From Allokutzneria sp. A3M-2-11 16 (lineage in GTDB: Bacteria; Actinomycetota; Actinomycetes; Mycobacteriales; Pseudonocardiaceae), in NCBI RefSeq assembly GCF_024213555.1, contig NZ_JANAVO010000001.1, forward strand, positions 3,348,001 to 3,412,000: a stretch of DNA of 64,000 bases. Reading direction: 5' to 3'. Below, one piece after another: positions 16,177 through 25,923 of this stretch (within the stretch, counting starts at the first letter, position 1; each line of letters starts with the position of its first letter). The notes under the pieces were generated by a model that saw only the letters and a program-made list of their open reading frames with translations, searched no databases and had not been told where the DNA came from. The position numbers and the translations under genes are program-made.

Positions 16177-17169
16177 TCACGCCGCGGAGATGGCTTTGAT
16201 GATCTGGGTGACCGCGTTGGCGTTGTCCGCGTCGGTCTTCGGGTCGTGGTTGAGCGCCAGGTAGACGTCGTCGAGCGACGGCTCGGAGATGCCCAGTTCG
16301 GTGACCATCACCCCGGCCCGGTCCAGCGCCCGGACCGCCAGGATCAGGTCGGTCGAGGCCACCGCGGGGGAGGAGATCTTGCGCCGGGTCACGTCGTGCG
16401 AGGGGTGCAGCCCGGCCCGCTTCAAGGCGTCCATCGCCACCGTGACGTCCCCGGGGTGGGCCAGCGTCAGCATGATCGTCCGCGTGCCGATATCGCCCTT
16501 GAGCTGGTCGGCGGTGCCCGCGGCGACGATCCGGCCGGAGGCCAGCACCGTGATCCGGTCGGCCAGCCGGTCGGCCTCCTCCAGGTACTGCGTGGTCAGC
16601 AGCACCGTCGTCCCCTCGCGGACCAGCCGCTCGACGATCTCCCACAGGCTGTTGCGGCTGGACGGGTCCAGGCCCGTCGTCGGCTCGTCCAGGAAGATCA
16701 CGTCCGGGTGGCCGACCAGGCTCGCGGCCAGGTCCAGCCGCCGCCGCATGCCGCCGGAGTAGGTCTGCGCCTTGCGCCCGCCCGCCGCGGTCAGGTCGAA
16801 GACCGTCAGCAGCTCCTCGGCCCTGCGCCGCGCCTGCTTCGGGCTGGCGCCGAGCAGCCGGGCGATCAGCACCAGGTTGTCCAGCCCGGTGATCTGCTCG
16901 TCCACCGAGGCGAACTGCCCGGTCAGCCCGATCCGGCCGCGCACGTCGTGGCCGTGGGTGAGCACGTCGTAGCCCGCGACCCGCGCGGTGCCGGAGGTCG
17001 CCGTCGTCAGCGTCGACAGGATGTTGACCAGGGTGGTCTTGCCCGCGCCGTTGTGCCCGAGCAGTCCCATCACCGTGCCCTTGGGGACGCTCAGGTCCAC
17101 GCCGTCCAGGGCGGTCATCTTGCCGAACTTCTTGGTGATCCGGACGGCGTCGATCATCAGCTCGGTCAT
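16177..17169 (-). CDS. ABC transporter ATPase (DrrA-like drug exporter)
   Basis: The 330-residue ATPase has Walker A GHNGAGKTT, the signature SGGMRRRLDLAASL, Walker B VIFLDEPTTGLDP and a C-terminal domain of about 100 residues typical of the DrrA family. It energises the adjacent permease. The start overlaps the end of the TetR gene by four bases, so regulator and exporter are co-translated. Genes of this type often give self-resistance to antibiotics, but the nearest biosynthetic operon is separated by a tRNA and the CopD-CtaG gene, so a link is not shown. Confidence 0.93.
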   Translation of the reverse strand: MTELMIDAVRITKKFGKMTALDGVDLSVPKGTVMGLLGHNGAGKTTLVNILSTLTTATSGTARVAGYDVLTHGHDVRGRIGLTGQFASVDEQITGLDNLVLIARLLGASPKQARRRAEELLTVFDLTAAGGRKAQTYSGGMRRRLDLAASLVGHPDVIFLDEPTTGLDPSSRNSLWEIVERLVREGTTVLLTTQYLEEADRLADRITVLASGRIVAAGTADQLKGDIGTRTIMLTLAHPGDVTVAMDALKRAGLHPSHDVTRRKISSPAVASTDLILAVRALDRAGVMVTELGISEPSLDDVYLALNHDPKTDADNANAVTQIIKAISAA

Positions 17170-17795
17170 GCCTGCGGTCCTTCCTCGGTGCTGCTGCCTG
17201 CTCCGCGCAGGAAGAGGTCCACGAGTTCCTCGGGGTCTGCGGTGCTGCCGCCGAACCGGCCCGCCAGGCGGTCGACGAAGACCAGGCCGATCAGGTAGCC
17301 GGTCGAGCGCTCCGCGCCCAGCCGCAGCTCCCCGTCGTGCGGGGCGAGCAGGGCGGACAGCGCCTCGCTGATCGGCCCCAGGTGGCGCATCGGGCCGTCC
17401 CCGCCGTCGGCATTCTCCCGGTCGTCCTGGCGGTAGCCGGAGGCGGCCAGCCCCTGCATCAGCGAACCCAGCCGGTCCACGTGCGCGCCGATCGCCCCGA
17501 CCGCGCGCACCAGGCTCTTGTGCAGGCCCTCGGTCGCGGGTATGGCTGTCAGTTCGGCGGCCAGGCCGTCCGGGCGGAACGCGGCCTCCAGGCAGGCGCC
17601 GATCAGTTCCTTCTTGTCGGCGAAGACCCGGAAGACGGTGCCCTCGGCGATGCCGGCGGCCTTGGCGATCTGGCTGGTCGTGACGTTGCCGCCGTGCTCG
17701 GCCAGCAGCGGCAGCGTCGCGCGCACGATCGAGTCCCTGCGGTCCTCCGGGCTCATCGCGGGGGCGCGCCTGCGCCGCGGGCTGGCCACTGTCAT
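17166..17795 (-). CDS. TetR-family repressor of the ABC exporter operon
   Basis: The 209-residue protein has an N-terminal helix-turn-helix of the TetR type (TTSQIAKAAGIAEGTVFRVFADKKELI, split here as TTSQIAKAAGIAEG and TVFRVFADKKEL) and a helical ligand-binding C-terminal domain. The start at 17795 (MTVASP) is preferred over an upstream start at 17825, because the longer form would run through the operator palindrome. It is the first gene of the operon and probably represses itself and the two exporter genes. Its inducer is unknown. Confidence 0.9.
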   Translation of the reverse strand: MTVASPRRRRAPAMSPEDRRDSIVRATLPLLAEHGGNVTTSQIAKAAGIAEGTVFRVFADKKELIGACLEAAFRPDGLAAELTAIPATEGLHKSLVRAVGAIGAHVDRLGSLMQGLAASGYRQDDRENADGGDGPMRHLGPISEALSALLAPHDGELRLGAERSTGYLIGLVFVDRLAGRFGGSTADPEELVDLFLRGAGSSTEEGPQA

Positions 17796-17809
17796 GCGGG
17801 CCAACCTAT

Positions 17810-17829
17810 CTGAGTGAGTCCTCACTCAG
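17810..17829. promoter_or_regulatory. TetR operator palindrome
   Basis: CTGAGTGAG and CTCACTCAG form perfect nine-base arms around a two-base spacer, 14 bases upstream of the repressor start. The size and position fit an autoregulatory TetR-family operator overlapping the promoter. It lies in the gap between the leftward repressor operon and the rightward SSB-like gene. Confidence 0.75.
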
Positions 17830-17976
17830 TCAACCCGACCTCAACCTTTTCGCACCAGGTGCGGGTAGTTGTCCACATCCTTGGTGGTTGTCCACAGATC
17901 CGCGGCGGGACGGTCCTCGGCGTCGGCGGGGACCGCAGAGTGGAACCCGTCAGCCCAGTCCGACCCGGAGGTGGAG

Positions 17977-18447
17977 ATGCACGACTCGAAGGCAACGGTG
18001 ATCGGCAACGTGGTCAACGACCCGCAGAGCCGGACGGTGAAGTCCGGCGCGTGCGTGGTGTCGTTCCGCGTCGCCAGCAACCGGCGGCGCCTGGACCGGG
18101 CCAGCGGCGAGTGGGTGGACAGCGACCCGCTGTTCCTGTCCGTGCAATGCTGGGGAGAGCTGGGCGCGGGGGTGGCCTACTCGCTGCGCAAGGGCGATCC
18201 TGTCATCGTCACCGGTCGCCTGCGCACCAGGGAGTGGGAGGCCGAGGGGCAACGCCGCTCCGTGGTCGAACTGGACGCCGAGGCGGTCGGTCCCGACCTC
18301 GCGCGCAGCCTGGCCCGGGTGCAGCGCGTGCACCGGGCCGGGAACGGCGACGCGGGCGCGGCGCCGGAGCCGCGCGGGCCCCGGGACGACGCGGGCAGCG
18401 ATGACAGCGTTGTCCCTGAGGCCGCGGGATCGCTGTATCCCGTGTGA
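17977..18447 (+). CDS. Single-stranded DNA-binding protein-like (second SSB type)
   Basis: The 156-residue protein has an N-terminal OB fold (VIGNVVNDPQSRTVKSGA, CVVSFRVASNRRR, and LRKGDPVIVTGRL) like bacterial SSB. It then has a short charged tail that lacks the acidic DDDIPF-type tip of the housekeeping SSB. It therefore resembles the accessory SSB-like proteins next to ettA in actinobacteria (Rv2478c in M. tuberculosis). The start at 17977 has GGAGG five bases upstream. It precedes ettA by 95 bases on the same strand. Confidence 0.85.
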   Translation: MHDSKATVIGNVVNDPQSRTVKSGACVVSFRVASNRRRLDRASGEWVDSDPLFLSVQCWGELGAGVAYSLRKGDPVIVTGRLRTREWEAEGQRRSVVELDAEAVGPDLARSLARVQRVHRAGNGDAGAAPEPRGPRDDAGSDDSVVPEAAGSLYPV

Positions 18448-18542
18448 TCCACACTTGTTATTCGCGCACCACCCGGCGATGGCGTCACCATGGCGGGGTC
18501 GCGAGTCAATCAGGCACCGACAGGACGGATACGATCGCGGTT

Positions 18543-20219
<1,677 letters not shown>

Positions 20220-20235
20220 GCGGGGACTGACGACC

Positions 20236-23200
20236 ATGGCGGCTGGTGGCGCGGGCCAGGGAAGCAGCGAGGCGGGGTTACTTGTCACCTCCGCCTGGCG
20301 GCTTCGCTGGCGCGCGCCCGAGCTGACCCTGGTACTGGGCGAGCGCGCGGCCGAGATCGCGCTCGCCCACTCCGACGAGTGGGCCCGGCTGCGCGGCGAG
20401 ATGCTGGCGCTGTTCGCGCTCAACCGGCTCGGGCAGGGCGTCTCCGTCGCCGAGCGCGCCATCGTCGCGATGTCTGCGGCGGAGGCGGTCGGCGAGGTCG
20501 AACTGGGCTGGCGGCTGCGGATCGAGCTGGCCAACTCCGCCAGGGTGGTCGGCACGCCGCTCACCGGCTTCGCGCTGCTGCGCCCGCTGCTGGAGGCGGG
20601 CGACGCACCGGCGGGCCTGCGCGGCGCGGCCATGGTGCAGCTGGTGGACTGCCTCGCCCGGCTCGGCAGCGTGCCCGAGCTGACCGACGCCCTCACCGAG
20701 GCGGACCAGCTCTACCAGCAGGACCGGCAGCTCGAAGCGGACACCGTGGTCATCCTGCGGGCGCTGCTGCGCGCGGCGGCCGCGGGCAACAACCGGCGGT
20801 GGGGCGACCTGCCCGCGGCGGTGCACGCGGCGGAGGAGGGCATGGCGATGCTCTCCGACCTCTCCGATCCGGCGGCCGACAGCGGCTACGCCAGCGGAAG
20901 GCTTGTCCTGCAACGGGTGTGCGCGCTCTTCGACCTCGACCGGGGTCGCGAGGCGGAGCGGGTCGCGCTGGAGTTCATGGAGCGCCCCGTGCGCTCCCCG
21001 CTCGCGACCAGCGTCGGCTGGCTCAAGTTCGCGCTGGCCACCCGGTTGCACCTGCCGAGGGGCAGCGCGGAAACGGCCGCTGACCTGTTGCGCGGCACCG
21101 CCCACCTGGCCCGCAGGCACCGTTCGGAGGCACTGCTCACGCAGAGCCTGCAATCGCTGGCGCACGTCTACGAGCTGACCGGCGAGCTGACCGACGCCCT
21201 CGGCTGCCTGCGGGACGCGCACGCCGCCGAACGCCGTCGCCAGCGCGCGGTGCACGGGGTGCGCATGATGCTGATCGAGCGGCTCAGCAGCATCCAGCCG
21301 CCCGGCCACGAGACCGCCGACGCCGGGACCTCACTGCGCGACCAGGTCGCGGCGACGCTGCGCCGGGGCCGGATCCGCCGCGACGTCGGCCGGGGGTCCG
21401 CCCCGATCGACATGCCCGGCCTGCTCAGCCAGACCGGGTTCCTCCGCAGGCTGGACGCGGTGGTCAACGACGGCGGGACCACCGACACCCTCGCGCTGGT
21501 GCTGCTCGACCTCGGCGGGTCCGATCCGGCCGATGCCGAGCCCCAGCCGGAGGAAATGCTCAACTCGCTGGTCGAGCGCGTGCGCAGCAGCGTGCCCAGT
21601 GAGGCCACCCTGGCCAGGGTCGACGGCGACGAGTTGGCCGTGCTGCTGCCCGGCACCACCCGGGACGAGGCGCAGCGCTGGGTGGCGGAGCTGCGTTCGG
21701 CCATCGGCCTCCCGGTCACCGTCAACGCGGGCGTCGCCGAGCACTGGCCCGGTGCCCGCACCGAGGACCTGTTCACCCAGGCCGACCGGGCACTCGCCGA
21801 GGCCAAGCGCCCCGCCCCGATCCCGTTGCCCGGCAACGGCTTCAGAACCGACACCGATTTCCGCGACACCGATTTCCGCGACGCTGGTTTCCGTGACGCT
21901 GGTTTCCGCGACAACGGCTACAGCGACGACACCGGCCACGGCGATACGGACTACAGCGACACCGACTACAGCACCGACTCCGCATTCAGCACCGGCGCCG
22001 AGCCGTTCGGGGCGGACCAGCTGCTCGACGCCCCGTTCCTGGGCGACCCGCGCCTCGACGAACCGGTCCACGACGAACCAGTCCACGACACATTGGCCGA
22101 TGACACGCCCGTCGAGGACGAGTCGGTCGAGGACGAGCCGAGCAGCGAGCCCGCCGCGATCACCCCGCTGCCCAGCAGCGCGGTACCGGACGACTTCGGT
22201 CACCGGCTCGACGACGCACCCGAAGCCGAGGAGGACGAGGACACCTCCTGGCCGGTCCTCGATCGGGCCCCGGAGCCGCATCGCGAGGTCACCGAGGAGT
22301 TCGAGGACGAGGCCGTTCCGGACGAGGACCACCCCGCGCTCGGCGAGTCGCCGGAGCCCGCGTTCTTCGAGGCACCGACGACACCGCTACCGGTGATCAG
22401 CGACGCCGCGGAGCGCTACGCCCCCGCTGACCTAACCGTGGACGAGCACTCCGAGGACGACTACTCCGACGATCCTGACTACCCCGAGCAGGAGACCTCG
22501 TTCTCCGCAGAGGAGCTGGAAACCCGTTCGGTGCGCGAAGCGGAGCCGCAGGCCAGCGGGACGTTCGAACTGCCGAGCGGCCTGCTGCCCTCGGTGGTCA
22601 GCTTCGCCGCGATGCCGGACCCCGACACCAGGGAGACCGGCACCGCCGACCTCGACGACGAGCTGGTGGAGATCACCGAAGTCCGGCTGGAGCCCGAGCC
22701 GGTGGTCGAGTCCTACCACCACGACGGCTGGTCGGAACCGGACGAGCTGGAACTGTCCCCGGCCGTCCTGCCCCGCTTCGGCGAGTCCGAGCCCGCACCG
22801 GAGCACGACGCGGAGTACGACACCGAGGACCAGACCGAGGACCAGGTGCGCCGGGACTCGGTGGCCGAACTGCTCGCGCAGGTGATGGCCATGTCCAAGG
22901 GCGGAGCCGAGAGCCTGCCGGTCGACCCCGCCGAGGACGAACCGGAACTGTCCGAGCCGGTCCCGGTGCGCAACAACGGCTGGACCGACCCGGCCGAGAC
23001 CCGCTCCGCCGAGCCCGCCCGGGAAGACGACTCCTCGGCGTACGACCGCGTGATGGCGCACGACTTCCTCGCCGAGATGCGCCGGGCCGACGTGGAAGCG
23101 ACCGCGGAAGCGACGCCGGAGCCCGAACCGGACGAGCTGGAAGAGGACTCGGCCTTCGACGGCCTGAGCTTCTCGGTCGGGCTCCCGGTCAGCGCCCCGC

Positions 23201-25800
23201 AGACCGTCGAGGGTGACGAGTACGAGATCCCGGAAGCGCGCGCCGACTGGCCGCCGGTGTTGACCTCGCGCGATCTCCGGCTGCCCGGCTCGGTGCCGCC
23301 CGCGGCCGAGGAACCCGCCGAGCCCCAGCTGTTCGAACCCCGGTCTTTCGAGCCCCGGTCCTTCGAAACGCAGTCCTTCGAACCGCAGCCCGACACCGCC
23401 GAGTCGCCGCGGAACGGCTGGGCGAACGGGTTCCCGGCATGGCCCGCGCCGACTGCCGAGACCCCGGTGGACTCCATCCCCGAGCCGCCGCCCGCGCCGA
23501 AGTTGCCGGAGCCCAGCGAGGACCCGGAGCGCCCGGAGCCCAGCCCGATCCCGGACGTGCCGGAGCCGCAGCCCATTCCGGACGAGCCGGGCCCCGACGC
23601 CATCCCCGAGCCCCCGCGCCCCGTGCCGCCCCCGCACCCCGAGGCGGCGCTGTCCATCGGCCGAGGCGGGCACCGCGAGCCGACCACCCTCGACTCCGAG
23701 CACGGCCAGTCCAGGTACGCCGACGCCGACCAGAGTCCCGTTGGGCACGACGCCGTCGCGCACCGCGACCACGCGCGAAACGCCGACCAACCGGGCATCC
23801 GACGTCGCGCCGCCGCGGCGAAAGCTGACGACCACGCCGTCGCCGAACCAACAGTCACCGAACCAGACATCGACGACGCTGCCGTTGAGCCTCGTGACTC
23901 CGCGCCGAGGTCCGTCGACCATGCCGAGCATCGCGACATCGTGCAGAGGGCCGCTGGTCACGTTGATGTCCAGCACCGCCACAGCGACCAGAGGCCGATC
24001 GCCCGTCAGCAGCCCGACATCGAGCAGACACCCGCCGAGATCGAGCACAGGGCCACCGAACGCGTCCCGAGTGGAGGCGCCGAGCAGAGGACCGCTGAAC
24101 CCGACGCCGTCGAACAGCGCAACGGTGCGCCGAGGCCCGCGGCACGCGCCAACGCCGAACCCGATGACATCGCGCCGAAGGCCGTCGAACACGCGGATGT
24201 CCAGCGCAAGCCGGACCCGGTCACCGAACCCCCCGTCGTCGAACCCGCTAGCGCCGCACCCGCTGAACAAGCGACGTCCGAACGCATGACAGCTGAACGC
24301 GCGATGACCGAAGCCGCGGCCGCCGCACCCGCTGTGCCCGTCGCCGAAGCTGCCGCCGCGGAACCGGAAGCGCAGGAGCCCGCGCCCGCCGCCCCACCGA
24401 CGCGGGTGATCCGCCGCAGGTCCCTCGCCGCCGAATTCGCCAGCTGGGCCAACAGCCCCGAGGCAACGGGCGAGCCCGAAGGACGCGGTGACGAACGCGA
24501 CAGTGATCGTGCCAACACCGGCGATCAACCCAACACCGGCGACCAGGCGAGCCCAGCCGACCGTTCGGCAGCCGCGAACGGTCCCGGGACCAACCCCTCG
24601 CTGGCCATCCACCGCGTCGTGCAGCGCCGGACCCTCGACGAGGCCGCCGAAACGCCCCCGGCCGCGGTCGCGGAGTCCGGAACGGCTCCCGCCGCCGCGG
24701 TGGAGTCAACACAAGGGGACTCACCGCAAGAAGAGCCATCACCGGCGGAGCAGCCGGAGCAGCAGCCCGGGGAGCGCAAGCGCCTGGCGGGCGGGCCGTC
24801 GTCCCGACGCCGCAGCAAGGCGGGGATCGGACTGGCCGAACTGCTGGCTGAGGCCATGGTCGCCTACGAGAGCAGCAAGTACGAGGCGCAGAACACCACC
24901 GTGATTCCCGACGCGGTCGCCCTGGACAGCATGCTCGAACAGCAGCACCAGCGCCCGGCGAACGGCACGCCGCCCGCGCCGCCGACCAAGGTCGTGCAGG
25001 CACCGGACTCGGCCACGACGCTGATGCCCGCGCCGGGCCACTCCGGCGCGCTGCCGCTGCCCGGACAGCCCACCACGGTCGTTCCCCGGCCCGACCACCA
25101 CACCACCGCGCTTCCCACCGGCAACTCCGGCCAGCACACGAGGGTGGTTCCCGCGCCCGTCCAGGAGACGACGTTCCTGCGGCCGCAGGAATTCGCGCAC
25201 CGCGCGCCGGAGCACCGGTCGGCGGGCCACCGGCGTCCGGAACCCCCCAACCCCGACCAGCAAGGGCCGGACCAGCGCACGGAGTACTGGGGCGAGCCCC
25301 AGGACATGCCGAGGACGGCGCCCTACGTCTCCTCCGGTCACCTGCCCACCCCGACCGCGGAACCGCGGCACCGCAACGAGATGGCGCCGAGCGGCGAGCA
25401 CCCCGCGCCCACCTACGACAGCGGCTGGCTGGCGCGCACCCAGCGGGCGCCGCTGTCGATGCCGTCGATGCCTTCGGTGCCGATGGGGCTGCCATCCGCG
25501 CCGATGGGCCTGCCCCCGGCCCCGGGCGAGTACGGCACGGGCGAGCCCTGGACGCCGTTCGGCGCGGCCGCGGGCGCGCCCGGCCAGCAAGATCCATCTG
25601 CCCGGCACCGGGGGCCGGTGGAGCCGCCACCGGCCGCCGCACCGCGACCACCAGCCGTCGCATCGGATCACGCCGAATTCGGGCACGCCGACCTTCCCCC
25701 GTACAGGGAGGACGGGCCCGAGGGATCGCGACCCTGGGTGAGCTACGGCGCGCCTGAACAGCAGTGGTCTTCGCTGGATCGGGGTCACTCGAACGACTGA
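20236..25800 (+). CDS. Giant protein: helical-repeat N-terminus, degenerate GGDEF domain, very long disordered acidic tail
   Basis: The 1854-residue protein starts at 20236, 16 bases after ettA. Residues 1 to about 370 are alanine- and leucine-rich helical pairs like TPR repeats. About 400-535 form a GGDEF-like domain, but the signature reads DGDEL instead of GGDEF, so diguanylate cyclase activity is doubtful. From about 535 there is a short run of FRDTDFRDAGFRDAG-type repeats. The remaining 1300 residues are low-complexity, rich in Asp, Glu, Pro and Ala, with no folded domain apparent. Short amphipathic patches (VAELLAQVMAMS near 875 and LAELLAEAMVAYESS near 1535) resemble each other. There are no membrane helices. 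In M. tuberculosis ettA and gdh are adjacent, so this gene is an insertion relative to that order. Confidence 0.85.
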   Translation: MAAGGAGQGSSEAGLLVTSAWRLRWRAPELTLVLGERAAEIALAHSDEWARLRGEMLALFALNRLGQGVSVAERAIVAMSAAEAVGEVELGWRLRIELANSARVVGTPLTGFALLRPLLEAGDAPAGLRGAAMVQLVDCLARLGSVPELTDALTEADQLYQQDRQLEADTVVILRALLRAAAAGNNRRWGDLPAAVHAAEEGMAMLSDLSDPAADSGYASGRLVLQRVCALFDLDRGREAERVALEFMERPVRSPLATSVGWLKFALATRLHLPRGSAETAADLLRGTAHLARRHRSEALLTQSLQSLAHVYELTGELTDALGCLRDAHAAERRRQRAVHGVRMMLIERLSSIQPPGHETADAGTSLRDQVAATLRRGRIRRDVGRGSAPIDMPGLLSQTGFLRRLDAVVNDGGTTDTLALVLLDLGGSDPADAEPQPEEMLNSLVERVRSSVPSEATLARVDGDELAVLLPGTTRDEAQRWVAELRSAIGLPVTVNAGVAEHWPGARTEDLFTQADRALAEAKRPAPIPLPGNGFRTDTDFRDTDFRDAGFRDAGFRDNGYSDDTGHGDTDYSDTDYSTDSAFSTGAEPFGADQLLDAPFLGDPRLDEPVHDEPVHDTLADDTPVEDESVEDEPSSEPAAITPLPSSAVPDDFGHRLDDAPEAEEDEDTSWPVLDRAPEPHREVTEEFEDEAVPDEDHPALGESPEPAFFEAPTTPLPVISDAAERYAPADLTVDEHSEDDYSDDPDYPEQETSFSAEELETRSVREAEPQASGTFELPSGLLPSVVSFAAMPDPDTRETGTADLDDELVEITEVRLEPEPVVESYHHDGWSEPDELELSPAVLPRFGESEPAPEHDAEYDTEDQTEDQVRRDSVAELLAQVMAMSKGGAESLPVDPAEDEPELSEPVPVRNNGWTDPAETRSAEPAREDDSSAYDRVMAHDFLAEMRRADVEATAEATPEPEPDELEEDSAFDGLSFSVGLPVSAPQTVEGDEYEIPEARADWPPVLTSRDLRLPGSVPPAAEEPAEPQLFEPRSFEPRSFETQSFEPQPDTAESPRNGWANGFPAWPAPTAETPVDSIPEPPPAPKLPEPSEDPERPEPSPIPDVPEPQPIPDEPGPDAIPEPPRPVPPPHPEAALSIGRGGHREPTTLDSEHGQSRYADADQSPVGHDAVAHRDHARNADQPGIRRRAAAAKADDHAVAEPTVTEPDIDDAAVEPRDSAPRSVDHAEHRDIVQRAAGHVDVQHRHSDQRPIARQQPDIEQTPAEIEHRATERVPSGGAEQRTAEPDAVEQRNGAPRPAARANAEPDDIAPKAVEHADVQRKPDPVTEPPVVEPASAAPAEQATSERMTAERAMTEAAAAAPAVPVAEAAAAEPEAQEPAPAAPPTRVIRRRSLAAEFASWANSPEATGEPEGRGDERDSDRANTGDQPNTGDQASPADRSAAANGPGTNPSLAIHRVVQRRTLDEAAETPPAAVAESGTAPAAAVESTQGDSPQEEPSPAEQPEQQPGERKRLAGGPSSRRRSKAGIGLAELLAEAMVAYESSKYEAQNTTVIPDAVALDSMLEQQHQRPANGTPPAPPTKVVQAPDSATTLMPAPGHSGALPLPGQPTTVVPRPDHHTTALPTGNSGQHTRVVPAPVQETTFLRPQEFAHRAPEHRSAGHRRPEPPNPDQQGPDQRTEYWGEPQDMPRTAPYVSSGHLPTPTAEPRHRNEMAPSGEHPAPTYDSGWLARTQRAPLSMPSMPSVPMGLPSAPMGLPPAPGEYGTGEPWTPFGAAAGAPGQQDPSARHRGPVEPPPAAAPRPPAVASDHAEFGHADLPPYREDGPEGSRPWVSYGAPEQQWSSLDRGHSND

Positions 25801-25923
25801 CGTCGCACCGCTCGACGCGCCGGAACGGGGGTACGCCCGCTTCCCGGTTAGCGCATTCGGGGAGTTACCCTCGCGAGGTCCCGGCACAGCGGCGTGCCGG
25901 AGAGCGCGTGGAGCCTGCTGACC

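Noticed and set aside
22432-24612. 726-codon minus-strand frame inside the giant gene
   Set aside because: Its Gly/Arg/Val-rich translation is the expected antisense of the acidic tail; the plus frame continues the GGDEF protein without a break.
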